Origin: Rhodococcus sp. Leaf278
GTDB lineage: Bacteria > Actinomycetota > Actinomycetes > Mycobacteriales > Mycobacteriaceae
DNA length: 64,000 nt
NCBI RefSeq assembly: GCF_001426085.1
Contig: NZ_LMRR01000012.1
Span: forward strand, 366,268-430,267
Direction of reading: 5' to 3'
Shown: positions 1-8,849 of the stretch, one piece after another
How positions within the stretch are numbered: position 1 is the stretch's first letter
Layout of the letters: every line of letters starts with the position of its first letter
Made by a program: the position numbers and the translations under genes
Notes under the pieces: model-generated
Seen by the model: the letters and a program-made list of their open reading frames with translations, nothing else
Database searches by the model: none
Told to the model about the DNA's origin: nothing

Positions 1-1
1 C

Positions 2-847
2 GGGACCCGTGTCGTCATGACATTCCTGCCGCGTTGTGGTGACTGCGCCGGGTGCGCCACCGACGGCCAGATGCCCTGCGTCGTGGGAAGCGCGTCGAAC
101 AATGCCGGCACGTTGCTCGGCGGAGGCATCAAGTTGCACCGTGACGGGGAAGAGGTCAAGCATCACCTCGGAGTGTCCGGATTTGCGACACACGCGGTGG
201 TCAGCCGAAAGTCGGTGGTCCCGGTGGACGACGACATCCCGGCCGATATCGCAGCCGTCCTCGGGTGTGCGGTATTGACCGGCGGCGGTGCAGTTCTCAA
301 CGCGGGAACTCCGAAGCCAGGGCAGTCGGTGATGGTGGTCGGCCTCGGCGGAGTAGGCATGGCGGCTGTTCTGACGGCCGTCTCGGTGGGTGCCGGTGAG
401 GTGATCGGTGTCGACGGTGTCGCGGACAAGCTCTCCACCGCAACTGATCTCGGCGCAACTCAGGTCTACTCACCCGCCGAGGTCGCCGAGAAGGGCATCA
501 AGGCCGACATCGTGATCGAGGCCGCAGGTAATGCCCGCGCCTTCGAGACTGCCGTCGCGGCAACCGCTCCCGGTGGTAAGACCATCACCGTGGGACTCCC
601 CGCACCCGACGCGCGATCGTCCATCTCGCCCTTGGGCCTGGTGGCGGAAGCGCGCACGATCATCGGCAGCTACCTGGGCTCGGCCGTCCCGGCACGCGAT
701 ATTCCCACGTACGCCCAGATGTGGCGCGAGGGTCGACTCCCCGTCGAGAAGCTGATCTCCTCGCGTATCACGTTGGACGAGATCAACCGCGGCATGGACG
801 AATTGGCCGACGGTAACGCAATCCGTCAGGTCATCGTCTTCGACTGA
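2..847 (+). CDS. Zinc-dependent alcohol dehydrogenase (MDR family), 5'-truncated by window edge
   Basis: This is the C-terminal part of a medium-chain zinc alcohol dehydrogenase that oxidises an alcohol or reduces an aldehyde with NAD(P). The frame is already open at the window's first bases, so the catalytic-zinc N-terminus lies outside. Visible are the structural-zinc cysteines in the pattern CGDCAGC followed by a fourth Cys seven residues later, and a Rossmann nucleotide site (GLGGVGMAAV). The substrate cannot be read from sequence. The gene ends three bases before the convergent ABC ATPase gene, with no obvious terminator between. Family assignment is firm; the exact enzyme is unknown. 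Confidence 0.85.
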   Translation, partial: GTRVVMTFLPRCGDCAGCATDGQMPCVVGSASNNAGTLLGGGIKLHRDGEEVKHHLGVSGFATHAVVSRKSVVPVDDDIPADIAAVLGCAVLTGGGAVLNAGTPKPGQSVMVVGLGGVGMAAVLTAVSVGAGEVIGVDGVADKLSTATDLGATQVYSPAEVAEKGIKADIVIEAAGNARAFETAVAATAPGGKTITVGLPAPDARSSISPLGLVAEARTIIGSYLGSAVPARDIPTYAQMWREGRLPVEKLISSRITLDEINRGMDELADGNAIRQVIVFD

Positions 848-850
848 GCA

Positions 851-1639
851 TCAGCTCTGCGAGGCCGTGGCCACCCAACGGCCACGTTGCTTCGAGATCT
901 CGATGGGATGGTCGAAACAGACACTGATGTTCTCGGTGGTCAGCACAGTGTCGACAGCCCCTTGCGCCAGTACTTTTCCGTTGCGGACCAACAGTGCGTG
1001 CGTCGTCGACACCGGGATTTCCTCGAGGTGGTGGGTCACCAGAATGCTCGCCAGGTTCGGGTGCTCGGACCGCAGTGAGTCGAGCGCGGTCAGAAGTTGT
1101 TCGCGGGCAGCGAGATCGAGCCCGGTAGCGGGCTCGTCGAGCAGCAACACCGCCGGATCGGGGAGCAGGGCGCGAGCGATGAGCGCTCGGCCACGTTCGC
1201 CCTGCGACAGCGTGTGCCAGGACGCTTCGGCGCGATGGGTGACGCCGAGGGACTGGATCAGCCGGCGCGCGCGGGCTACCTGGGTCTCGGTGGCCGACCA
1301 TCTCGGGATCAGGTCTGGAGTGTTGGTCAGCCCGGTCAGCACCACCTGGAACAACGTCAGTGGAGCGTCGATCCTCAGCCGTGGATCGACGTGGCCGATG
1401 TTCGTCCGCAACTCCCGCATGTCCACCCGGCCGAGGCGATGACCCAGAACGTGGACGGCACCGTGGGTGGGATGGACGACGGCACCCAGCAAACTGAGCA
1501 GGGTGCTCTTACCGGCACCGTTGGCACCGAGCAACACCCAATGCTCGCCTTCGTCGACCCTCATCGTGGCATCGCTGAGTAGGTATCGGCCCCCGCGGAC
1601 CAGATCGACTCGGTCGGCGAACAGAACGGTGGACGTCAC
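851..1639 (-). CDS. ABC transporter ATP-binding protein, single-domain
   Basis: This is a 262-residue ATPase subunit of an ABC system. It has Walker A (GANGAGKSTLL), a signature close to LSQGERGRALIARAL, Walker B with the catalytic Glu (VLLLDEPATGLD) and the switch histidine (VTHH). No permease lies beside it, so substrate and partner are unknown; such orphan ATPases next to dapB may serve export or a ribosome-linked role. The frame stays open further upstream, but I chose GTG 1639 because a TACGGT hexamer stands exactly six bases before it (minus strand 1651-1646), a leaderless-start arrangement, and because the domain begins directly (TSTVLFADRVDL). It diverges from dapB. Confidence 0.85.
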   Translation of the reverse strand: MTSTVLFADRVDLVRGGRYLLSDATMRVDEGEHWVLLGANGAGKSTLLSLLGAVVHPTHGAVHVLGHRLGRVDMRELRTNIGHVDPRLRIDAPLTLFQVVLTGLTNTPDLIPRWSATETQVARARRLIQSLGVTHRAEASWHTLSQGERGRALIARALLPDPAVLLLDEPATGLDLAAREQLLTALDSLRSEHPNLASILVTHHLEEIPVSTTHALLVRNGKVLAQGAVDTVLTTENISVCFDHPIEISKQRGRWVATASQS

Positions 1640-1652
1640 CGGACGACCGTAG

Positions 1653-2492
<840 letters not shown>

Positions 2493-2503
2493 GCTGATCG
2501 ACT

Positions 2504-2962
2504 GTGAACAAAGCGACCAAAGTCGTCGCCATCATCGCGGTGATGGTGCTGATCCTCGGCTTCTACTTCTTCTTACTCGGCCAGCGCGGAGTGACTCTGA
2601 TCCAGAACGGTGGGGTAGCCAGTATTGCCCTGGGGATCGGGGTCATCCTCCTGCCGATCGTCGGATTGTGGATCGTGTGGGCGACGCTCAAAGCGGGGTT
2701 CGACCATCAGCGGCTGGCGTCACGGATGCGGGAGGAAGGGCTCGAACTCGACGTCGACGACCTCCCGCGGATGCCGTCGGGACGGATCGAACGCACTGCC
2801 GCAGACGAGATGTTCCAGCAAATCAAGGCCGAGTGGGAAAAGGATCCGGACAACTGGAGAAGCTCGTACCGGCTTGCGCGGGCCTACGACTATGCGGGCG
2901 ATCGCGGGCGGGCTCGCGAGACCATGAAACGCGCTGTGGAACTGGAACGGGCCGAGAGCTGA
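2504..2962 (+). CDS. Conserved two-helix membrane protein with TPR-like tail (Rv2772c-like)
   Basis: This 152-residue protein has two hydrophobic helices (about residues 7-27 and 38-62) followed by a charged cytoplasmic tail. The tail ends in a helical pair resembling one tetratricopeptide motif (YRLARAYDYAGDRGRARETMKRAVEL). It begins with GTG eleven bases after dapB and is followed six bases later by a flavodoxin-fold gene. Position and size match Rv2772c, a membrane protein of unknown function. A role in scaffolding or cell-wall precursor synthesis can only be guessed from its neighbours. Confidence 0.8.
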   Translation: MNKATKVVAIIAVMVLILGFYFFLLGQRGVTLIQNGGVASIALGIGVILLPIVGLWIVWATLKAGFDHQRLASRMREEGLELDVDDLPRMPSGRIERTAADEMFQQIKAEWEKDPDNWRSSYRLARAYDYAGDRGRARETMKRAVELERAES

Positions 2963-2968
2963 CGGTCG

Positions 2969-3421
2969 ATGGCGCGCACTCTGCTGGTGGTTCATCACAC
3001 TCCGAGCCCGCTCACTCGCGAGCTGCTGGAGGCCGTTGTCTCCGGCGCGCGTGATCCGGGGATCACCGGTGTCGACGTCCGCAGTGTCCCTGCTCTCGGC
3101 GCGACGGTCCCGGATGTGTTGGATGCCGACGGTTTCCTCTTCGGCACGCCTGCCAATTTCGGCTACATGAGCGGGGCGCTCAAGCACTTTTTCGATACCG
3201 TCTACTACCCGTGCCTGGACGCCGTCGCCGGAAAGCCCTACGCCGCATGGATTCACGGGAACAACGACACCGTGGGTGCCGCACGCGGTGTCGAGGCCAT
3301 CGCGTCGGGCTGGGGACTCGAGAAGGTGTTCGGCACCCTGCACCTCGCCGAAGGAGGCAGGGCTGCTCGCGATCGCTGCTACGAGCTGGGCGGTACGGTC
3401 GCGGCGGGACTGTCCGACTGA
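2969..3421 (+). CDS. Flavodoxin-fold NAD(P)H-dependent FMN reductase-like protein (Rv2771c-like)
   Basis: This is a 150-residue single-domain protein of the NADPH-dependent FMN reductase/flavodoxin superfamily. It opens with a beta strand ending in a phosphate loop (VVHHTPSPLTREL). The FMN-cradling segment reads GTPANFGYMSGALKHFFD, the classic pattern of this family. It likely binds FMN and transfers electrons in the cytosol; the acceptor is unknown. It ends the dapB cluster and converges on the next gene, whose stop lies six bases away. The family is clear, the substrate is not. Confidence 0.8.
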   Translation: MARTLLVVHHTPSPLTRELLEAVVSGARDPGITGVDVRSVPALGATVPDVLDADGFLFGTPANFGYMSGALKHFFDTVYYPCLDAVAGKPYAAWIHGNNDTVGAARGVEAIASGWGLEKVFGTLHLAEGGRAARDRCYELGGTVAAGLSD

Positions 3422-3426
3422 AAGAG

Positions 3427-3879
3427 TCAGTCGGAGTCGGCGGGGGAGTGCGGTCGCAGAACGTCGTCGGCCGGGATCGACAACGGAATTTCCAGAAGCC
3501 GTTCCGGCCAACTCGGGTACGCGGGTCTGATCCAGACCCGGTTGTCGTCGAGTTGCGTCATCAACACCCGACGCCACTGCCAATCGTCCTGCGGGGTGAG
3601 GAGATCGGTCTCGAGCTGCAGAGGCAGCGGGGCTTTTGTCCAGTGCGGCAACGACAGTGATGCCAGTCCGCGTTCCTCCAGGGCGGAAATCGCGTCTTCC
3701 AACGACACACCCTGCGCAACAGTGATTCCCACCGGATTGACGGCGTCGACCAGATATCCCTCGTCGTTTTCGTCCTCGGCGTTCAGTTCATTCGAGCTGT
3801 GGGCGACAGTCCATCCGATCACCTCACCGTCCGAGGCTCGCTTCACCGGCAATCTGCTACGCCACCGTTCGATGTCCAC
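3427..3879 (-). CDS. Conserved hypothetical protein, 150 aa
   Basis: I do not recognise this family. The protein is acidic, soluble and rich in tryptophan and proline, with no signal peptide or membrane segment. It opens MDIERWRSRLPVKRASDGE, has a central acidic stretch (NAEDENDEGYLVDAVNP) and ends in a polar tail. A GAGGGAG ribosome site lies upstream of ATG 3879, with a TAAGCT hexamer 13 bases before the start. Codon use and GC match the neighbours, and the frame fills the space between two well-supported genes, so I consider it real. No function is assigned. Confidence 0.7.
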   Translation of the reverse strand: MDIERWRSRLPVKRASDGEVIGWTVAHSSNELNAEDENDEGYLVDAVNPVGITVAQGVSLEDAISALEERGLASLSLPHWTKAPLPLQLETDLLTPQDDWQWRRVLMTQLDDNRVWIRPAYPSWPERLLEIPLSIPADDVLRPHSPADSD

Positions 3880-4016
3880 TCCCTCGAGCTTACGCGGCTC
3901 GATGTAGTGAGTTCGGTGAAGAAACTATGTGCGATTGTGAGCAGGCAGGGCGGTCCTCGTGTTTGACTGCATGGGTTAGTTGATCTTTGTACCGCTCTCC
4001 ATACCAAGGGATTTCG

Positions 4017-5378
4017 ATGACCCTCCCCATTCTCGACCGCTCCAGAATCGTTGCTACGCCCGAGTGGAGTCGCTGGTTGATACCACCGGCAGCACTGTCG
4101 ATCCACCTCGCGATCGGGTCTGCATACGCATGGAGCGTCTTCAAGAACGCCATCTCACAACCCGATGCGCTCGGACTCAGTGGAACCGTCACTGCTATTC
4201 CGTTCCAGCTGGCCATCGTGATGCTCGGCCTGTCCGCCGCAATCTTCGGGACCAGAGTGGAGAAGAACGGTCCGCGCTGGGCGATGGCCGTTTCGCTGGT
4301 ATTCTTCGTATCCGGCCTGCTCATCTCCGCCCTCGGCATGGCCCTCGGCCAGTTCTGGCTGGTGATCTTCGGTTACGGGTTCGTCGGCGGTATCGGCCTC
4401 GGAATCGGATACATCTCGCCCGTGTCGACGCTGATGAAGTGGTTTCCCGACAGGCCGGGAATGGCCACCGGCATCGCCATCATGGGCTTCGGCGGTGGTG
4501 CGCTCATCGCGTCACCGCTCACCAGTCAACTGATGGTGAACTTCGGCGGCTTCACCGATGGTTCGATCGCCAAGACGTTCCTCACCTTGGGCGTCGGCTA
4601 CGCGGTGTTCATGGCGCTGGGGGTCGTGCTCATCAGAGTGCCCGCCGAAGGGTGGACACCGGCAGGATGGACCCCGCCCGCCTCGTCGGCGATGATTTCC
4701 ACGCACAACGTCTCGGCCGCGAATGCCGTCAAGACACCGCAGTTCTGGTTGTTGTGGGTCGTGTTGTGCTTCAACGTCACCGCCGGCATCGGAATCCTCG
4801 AGCGAGGCTCGGGTATCTATCAGGACTTCTTCCCCGACGCGACCTCGCCCCAATCTCTGGCTGCTGCGGCCGCCGGTTTCGTTGCCTTTCTCTCGCTGAC
4901 CAACATGATCGGACGATTCGTCTGGTCGTCGGTCTCCGATGTGGTGGGCCGCAAGAACATCTACCGGATGTACCTGGGCGTGGGCGCGCTGCTCTATCTC
5001 TACATTGCGCTGTTCACCAATACGAACAAGATCCTCTTCATGGTCGCGGCACTGTTGATCCTGTCGTTCTACGGCGCGGGATTCGCGACCGTTCCGGCCT
5101 ACCTCAAGGACCTCTTCGGCACGTACCAGGTGGGCGCGATCCATGGACGACTGCTCACCGCATGGTCGGTGGCGGGTGTTCTGGGACCACTGATCGTCAA
5201 CGCCATCGCCGACGCCGGAGAGCCGGGAACCACCGGCCGATACCTCCCGGCCTTCTACGTGATGATCGGATTGCTGGTCGTCGGGTTCCTGGCCAACGAA
5301 GCCATCAAACCGGTGGCATCGAAGTACCACGAATCCGATCACACGGATTCTGCAGCCACCACGGGAGCGAAGGCATGA
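4017..5378 (+). CDS. OFA-family major facilitator transporter (oxalate/formate antiporter-like)
   Basis: This 453-residue integral membrane protein has about twelve hydrophobic segments. The OFA branch of the major facilitator superfamily is suggested by the N-terminal IHLAIGSAYAWSVF segment and by the inter-helix motif followed by KWFPDRPGMATG. Relatives exchange small carboxylates (oxalate, formate, pyruvate, lactate); the substrate here is unknown. Start ATG 4017 is preferred over an in-frame upstream codon because AAGGG sits six bases before it. Its stop overlaps the ATG of a tiny downstream membrane gene (ATGA), so the two are translationally coupled. Confidence 0.88.
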   Translation: MTLPILDRSRIVATPEWSRWLIPPAALSIHLAIGSAYAWSVFKNAISQPDALGLSGTVTAIPFQLAIVMLGLSAAIFGTRVEKNGPRWAMAVSLVFFVSGLLISALGMALGQFWLVIFGYGFVGGIGLGIGYISPVSTLMKWFPDRPGMATGIAIMGFGGGALIASPLTSQLMVNFGGFTDGSIAKTFLTLGVGYAVFMALGVVLIRVPAEGWTPAGWTPPASSAMISTHNVSAANAVKTPQFWLLWVVLCFNVTAGIGILERGSGIYQDFFPDATSPQSLAAAAAGFVAFLSLTNMIGRFVWSSVSDVVGRKNIYRMYLGVGALLYLYIALFTNTNKILFMVAALLILSFYGAGFATVPAYLKDLFGTYQVGAIHGRLLTAWSVAGVLGPLIVNAIADAGEPGTTGRYLPAFYVMIGLLVVGFLANEAIKPVASKYHESDHTDSAATTGAKA

Positions 5379-5491
5379 GCGGCGCACAGAAGCAGGTCAC
5401 GATGGCGGTCGCATGGGCGTGGGTTGCCGTGCCGTTCGCCTACGGACTGTTCGAGCTGATTCTCAAGGCGAAGAACCTCTTCAGCACCTGA
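5375..5491 (+). CDS. 38-residue membrane partner of the OFA transporter (MFS small subunit type)
   Basis: This is a very short gene whose ATG overlaps the transporter's stop by four bases (ATGA at 5375-5378), preceded by GGAGCGAAGG. The product begins MSGAQKQVTMAVAWAWVAV, has a single hydrophobic helix (about residues 8-30) and ends in a short basic tail. Tiny single-helix proteins coupled to OFA-type transporters occur in other bacteria, where they are annotated as MFS small subunits. I infer that it binds or stabilises the transporter in the membrane. The tight overlap and clean helix make it very likely real; the mechanism is unknown. Confidence 0.75.
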   Translation: MSGAQKQVTMAVAWAWVAVPFAYGLFELILKAKNLFST

Positions 5492-5526
5492 CACCGTGTG
5501 TCGGTGACTCGTGACAGGGTGGATCG

Positions 5527-6735
5527 ATGCGAGACATGAGCGCTGCGATGGCGCGCCGCACTGCTTTGGCCGCCCAAGGTCTGGCTTCGCGTCGTAGCAG
5601 GAGCGCCCCTGCCGGCCGAGCGGCAGTGCATGCCGCGATCGACACAACCGGGCTGTTGCAGATCGACTCCGTGTCGGTGGTGGTGCGCGCGCACTACGCG
5701 CCGGTGTTCAGTCGCGTCGGTGCCTACAACAGGAAATTCGTCGACGACGCCGCGTGGACCGACACCACCCGGCGTCCCAGGCGATTGGTCGAATACTGGG
5801 CGCACGAGGCGGCGTTGCTGCCGGTGGAGGACTGGCCGCTGATGCGCTGGCGCATGGAGTTGTATCGGCACGGTCGATGGGGCGGAGCCGCTCGCATTCT
5901 CGACCGAGAACCGACCCTGGTGGACGATGTTCTCGCTGTGATCGGAGATCACGGTGCATCCAGTGCGGGTGAGATAGAGACGCATCTGGACGTCGAGAAG
6001 CCCGGGCGCAAGGGTCCCTGGTGGGATCGAAGCGACGTCAAGGTCGTCTGCGAGCAACTCTTCGCTGCCGGGGTGGTGAGCGTACCGGCACGCTCCGGGT
6101 TCGTCCGGCAGTACGAGCTCAGCGAACGGGTGCTTCCCGACGCCGTTCTGCGCAGACAGATCGACGAACCGGATGCTGTGCGGGCTTTGATCGAAAAGTC
6201 CTCTCGTGCACTGGGAATCGGGACCGAGCCGGACCTGCGAGATTACTATCGGCTGTCCCAGAAGCAGTCCAAGGCAGCGATCGCCGACTTGGTGGAAGAC
6301 GGTGTTCTCGAGCAGGTGTCGGTTCGAGGATGGAATGCGCCGGCCTACATGCATCGAGACGCCAGAACACCGCGAACGGCCACCGCGGCCGCCCTGCTGT
6401 GCCCGTTCGATCCGATGATTTTCTTCAGGCCTCGGGTGGAGCGGATCTTCGGCTTCCACTACCGCATCGAGATCTACACCCCGCAGCACAAGCGGGTTCA
6501 CGGCTACTACGTCTTCCCGTTTCTGCTCGACGGCCATTTGGTGGCACGTGTCGACCTGAAGGCGGTGCGCGCCCTGTCCGAACTCCACGTCATTGCGGCC
6601 TACGTCGAGGGGGACCGCGACGCCCGCGACATCGCCCCACGCCTGCGTGATGTTCTCCGAGAGATGGCCGACTGGCTCGAACTCGAACGTGTGGTGGTGG
6701 GGGAGCGCGGCGACCTCGTAGCAGCGTTGCGCTGA
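5527..6735 (+). CDS. Winged-helix DNA glycosylase of the AlkX/YcaQ (HTH_42) family
   Basis: The 402-residue protein belongs to the HTH_42 superfamily of repeated winged helices, which includes AlkZ and Escherichia coli YcaQ (AlkX), glycosylases that unhook alkylated bases and interstrand cross-links. Near the N-terminus it carries the catalytic-type Q-x-D motif in LLQIDSVSVVVRAHY, pointing to the AlkX subgroup rather than QxQ-type AlkZ. Also visible are YWAHEAALLP and a C-terminal FDPMIFFRPRVERIFGF segment. It lies alone between the OFA transporter and zwf. Whether damage induces it cannot be told: I see no LexA box upstream. Family is sure; the lesion it repairs is inferred. Confidence 0.88.
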   Translation: MRDMSAAMARRTALAAQGLASRRSRSAPAGRAAVHAAIDTTGLLQIDSVSVVVRAHYAPVFSRVGAYNRKFVDDAAWTDTTRRPRRLVEYWAHEAALLPVEDWPLMRWRMELYRHGRWGGAARILDREPTLVDDVLAVIGDHGASSAGEIETHLDVEKPGRKGPWWDRSDVKVVCEQLFAAGVVSVPARSGFVRQYELSERVLPDAVLRRQIDEPDAVRALIEKSSRALGIGTEPDLRDYYRLSQKQSKAAIADLVEDGVLEQVSVRGWNAPAYMHRDARTPRTATAAALLCPFDPMIFFRPRVERIFGFHYRIEIYTPQHKRVHGYYVFPFLLDGHLVARVDLKAVRALSELHVIAAYVEGDRDARDIAPRLRDVLREMADWLELERVVVGERGDLVAALR

Positions 6736-6769
6736 ATTCTGCCCAGGTGCGCCAATTCTGCCGAGGTGC
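6735..6769 (+). promoter_or_regulatory. Direct repeat duplicating the zwf -10 region
   Basis: Two near-identical 16-base copies (6735-6750 and 6754-6769, one mismatch) repeat with a 19-base period directly before zwf. Each begins AATTCTGCC. In the second copy AATTCT stands six bases before GTG 6766, the spacing of a leaderless start, so the repeat appears to double the -10 element. It could instead be a tandem binding site. Confidence 0.5.
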
Positions 6770-8256
6770 ACATCGACAGAATCGGTGCCACTATTTCCAG
6801 TGTGACTTCGCGCCGGACAGACACCGACTCCGAACTTCCGCCCCAGGTCGTCGTGCTGTTCGGCGCGACGGGGGATTTGGCCAAACGAAAACTTCTGTCC
6901 GGAATGATGCACTTGGCATTGTCCGATCTCGCGCCGAACATCCGCGTCGTCGGCACCTCGCTCGAAGAGATGTCGACCGATGAATTCCGCACTCTCGCTC
7001 GCGAATCGATCAACACCTATTCGAGTCGTAAAGTCGGCGACGATCAATGGAGTCGCTTTGCTTCACGTCTGACCTACGTGTCGCAGAAGGCAGGACCGGC
7101 GGCGCTGGGGGAGGCCGTGGCAGAGGCCGAGATCGAACTGGGAGGAAGCGCCAAACGGCTGCACTACCTATCCGTTCCACCGAGAGCTGCTCTCGCAGTG
7201 GTGGATACGCTCGCATCGGCAGATCTGGTCAAGCGTTCCCGGATCATCATGGAGAAGCCGTTCGGCACCGACCTCGACAGCGCGATCGCCTTGAATGCGC
7301 GGGTGCACGAAACGTTCGACGAGGACCAGATCTTCCGGATCGATCATTTTCTCGGGAAGGAGCCGGCGCAGAACATCCTGGCGTTTCGTTTTGCCAACGG
7401 CTTGTTCGAGCCGATCTGGAACCGCAATTTCATCGATCACGTGCAGATCGACATACCGGAGAAACTCGCCCTCGACGGTCGAGCAGGGTTCTACGAGTCC
7501 ACCGGCGCGTACAAGGACATGGTCGTCACCCATCTGTTCCAGGTGCTGGCTTTCATGGCGATGGAACCGCCGACGGCACTCGAACCCCGCGCGATCAGTG
7601 AAGAGAAGAACAAGGTTTTCCGATCCATGGTGCCGCTGAAACCGAAAAACGTTGTGCGAGGGCAGTACACGGGATATCGATCGGAGGAAGGCGTGGCACC
7701 GGATTCCGACACCGACACCTTCGTGGCCCTCAAATGCGAAATCGACAACTGGCGCTGGGCCGGGGTGCCGTTCTACCTCCGTAGCGGGAAACGTCTCGCC
7801 GAAGGCCAACGCATCATCTCGATAGCGTTCCGAGAGCCACCGAAGAGCATGTTCCCGGCGGGTTCCGGGGTCGGCGCCCAAGGCCCGGATCATCTGACCT
7901 TCGACCTGGCGGACGCATCCAAGGTGTCGCTGTCGTTCTACGGCAAGCGGCCCGGGCCCGGGATGCGCCTGGACAAACTCAGCATGCAGTTCGCCATTCA
8001 CGAAACCGAACGCGCCGGCGACGTACTCGAGGCCTACGAGCGGCTCATTCTCGACGCCATGTACGGCGACCACACACTGTTCACCACAGCCGAGGGCATC
8101 GAACGATTGTGGCAGGTATCGGAGCCGTTGCTGGCGGATCCACCTCCGGTGCGACTGTATTCACCGGGATCGTGGGGCCCCAACGCAATTCATCAACTCA
8201 TTGCGCCGCACGCCTGGCGGCTCCCGTTCGAGCGGGAGTGGCGCGAGAAGAAGTAG
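6766..8256 (+). CDS. zwf: Glucose-6-phosphate 1-dehydrogenase
   Basis: Zwf oxidises glucose 6-phosphate to 6-phosphogluconolactone, making NADPH and feeding the oxidative pentose phosphate pathway. The 496-residue protein has the coenzyme loop [11 protein letters not shown] near residue 35, an EKPFG segment, and the substrate-binding signature RIDHFLGKE with its catalytic histidine. GTG 6766 is chosen because an AATTCT -10-like hexamer ends six bases before it; GTG 6802 would give a shorter protein of 484 residues. It is not in the usual tkt-tal-zwf-opcA cluster, so it may be a stand-alone second isozyme. The next gene converges seven bases downstream. Confidence 0.95.
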   Translation: MHIDRIGATISSVTSRRTDTDSELPPQVVVLFGATGDLAKRKLLSGMMHLALSDLAPNIRVVGTSLEEMSTDEFRTLARESINTYSSRKVGDDQWSRFASRLTYVSQKAGPAALGEAVAEAEIELGGSAKRLHYLSVPPRAALAVVDTLASADLVKRSRIIMEKPFGTDLDSAIALNARVHETFDEDQIFRIDHFLGKEPAQNILAFRFANGLFEPIWNRNFIDHVQIDIPEKLALDGRAGFYESTGAYKDMVVTHLFQVLAFMAMEPPTALEPRAISEEKNKVFRSMVPLKPKNVVRGQYTGYRSEEGVAPDSDTDTFVALKCEIDNWRWAGVPFYLRSGKRLAEGQRIISIAFREPPKSMFPAGSGVGAQGPDHLTFDLADASKVSLSFYGKRPGPGMRLDKLSMQFAIHETERAGDVLEAYERLILDAMYGDHTLFTTAEGIERLWQVSEPLLADPPPVRLYSPGSWGPNAIHQLIAPHAWRLPFEREWREKK

Positions 8257-8262
8257 CGCTCC

Positions 8263-8736
8263 TCAGTTGTTCCGGCCGCGATCCTTGCGCATCTGATCGC
8301 GCAGAGCGCCCTGAACCGCTTGTGACAACCACGAATTGAGAGATACGCCGCTGTTGTTGGCCGCATCTTCGGCGCGTTCCTTGATCTGTTCGACCAAGCG
8401 AAGCGTCACCCGTCGTACTTCGCCGGACACGTCGTCCATCGTCGGGTAGTCCTCGGCTTCGGGTGCGTCGGTCACGCCCATGTCCACGATCGGGGTGTCG
8501 TGTCGAACGTCGGCGTGCGCTTGCGTCCCGTCCAGTCGGACGGTAACGGTGTGGCCGTCCAGGTCGTTCGACACCTCGGCCGCAAAATCCGACAGCGCGG
8601 TCAGCAGCATCAATCTGGCCGAGGCCTCCGCGGTCTTTCCGAGCGCCTCCGCCGTCTGCCGGGTGTGCTCGTCTCCCAGGGCCGCAGCCGCAAGAAGATC
8701 GGTCCGTAGCGACTCGGTGTACTTGTCCAGTTCCAT
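8263..8736 (-). CDS. Ribbon-helix-helix (HicB/Arc-like) regulator
   Basis: This acidic 157-residue protein has a C-terminal ribbon-helix-helix domain: a short strand (VRRVTLRL) followed by two helices (VEQIKERAEDAANN and SLNSWLSQAVQGALR), as in Arc, CopG and HicB antitoxins. The N-terminal part (about residues 1-100) is helical and may bind a partner or ligand. No HicA-like toxin gene is next to it, so a toxin-antitoxin role is not supported. The start codon is embedded in a perfect inverted repeat, and more TGACGTCA sites follow in the gap to thyX. It therefore probably represses its own promoter and may control thyX. The target is inferred. Confidence 0.75.
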   Translation of the reverse strand: MELDKYTESLRTDLLAAAALGDEHTRQTAEALGKTAEASARLMLLTALSDFAAEVSNDLDGHTVTVRLDGTQAHADVRHDTPIVDMGVTDAPEAEDYPTMDDVSGEVRRVTLRLVEQIKERAEDAANNSGVSLNSWLSQAVQGALRDQMRKDRGRNN

Positions 8737-8809
8737 GACGCCAGTGTGGCGTCATAGATGACGTCAGTCAAGGCGCTTCTGTGGCGTCGATCGATCCGTG
8801 ATGACGTCA
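8735..8809. promoter_or_regulatory. Operator cluster: inverted repeat plus two TGACGTCA palindromes between RHH gene and thyX
   Basis: A perfect inverted repeat (9-base arms ATGACGCCA around GTG) spans 8735-8755 and contains the RHH gene's start codon. TGACGTCA palindromes follow at 8759-8766 and 8802-8809. Together this gives four TGACGYCA-type half or full sites within 75 bases. Ribbon-helix-helix dimers typically bind such short, repeated palindromes, so I read this as the autoregulatory operator of the RHH protein. The last site lies about 28 bases before the thyX -10 element. Confidence 0.65.
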
Positions 8810-8837
8810 CGCGTCGCCGAATGCCGTGGACCGCACT

Positions 8838-8849
8838 TAGTGTTGTGCG
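8838..8849 (+). promoter_or_regulatory. thyX -10 element, leaderless geometry
   Basis: TAGTGT at 8838-8843 is followed by six bases and then GTG 8850. Transcription would start at or next to the initiation codon, which supports 8850 rather than the in-frame GTG 8877 as the thyX start. Confidence 0.55.

Noticed and set aside
5440..7047. A 535-codon open frame antisense to the AlkX-type gene
   Set aside because: Spans the glycosylase and the start of zwf with no domain; antisense shadow.
8263..8736. A complete HicAB-type toxin-antitoxin pair
   Set aside because: Only the RHH protein is present; neither neighbour (zwf, thyX) nor any short frame nearby resembles a HicA toxin.
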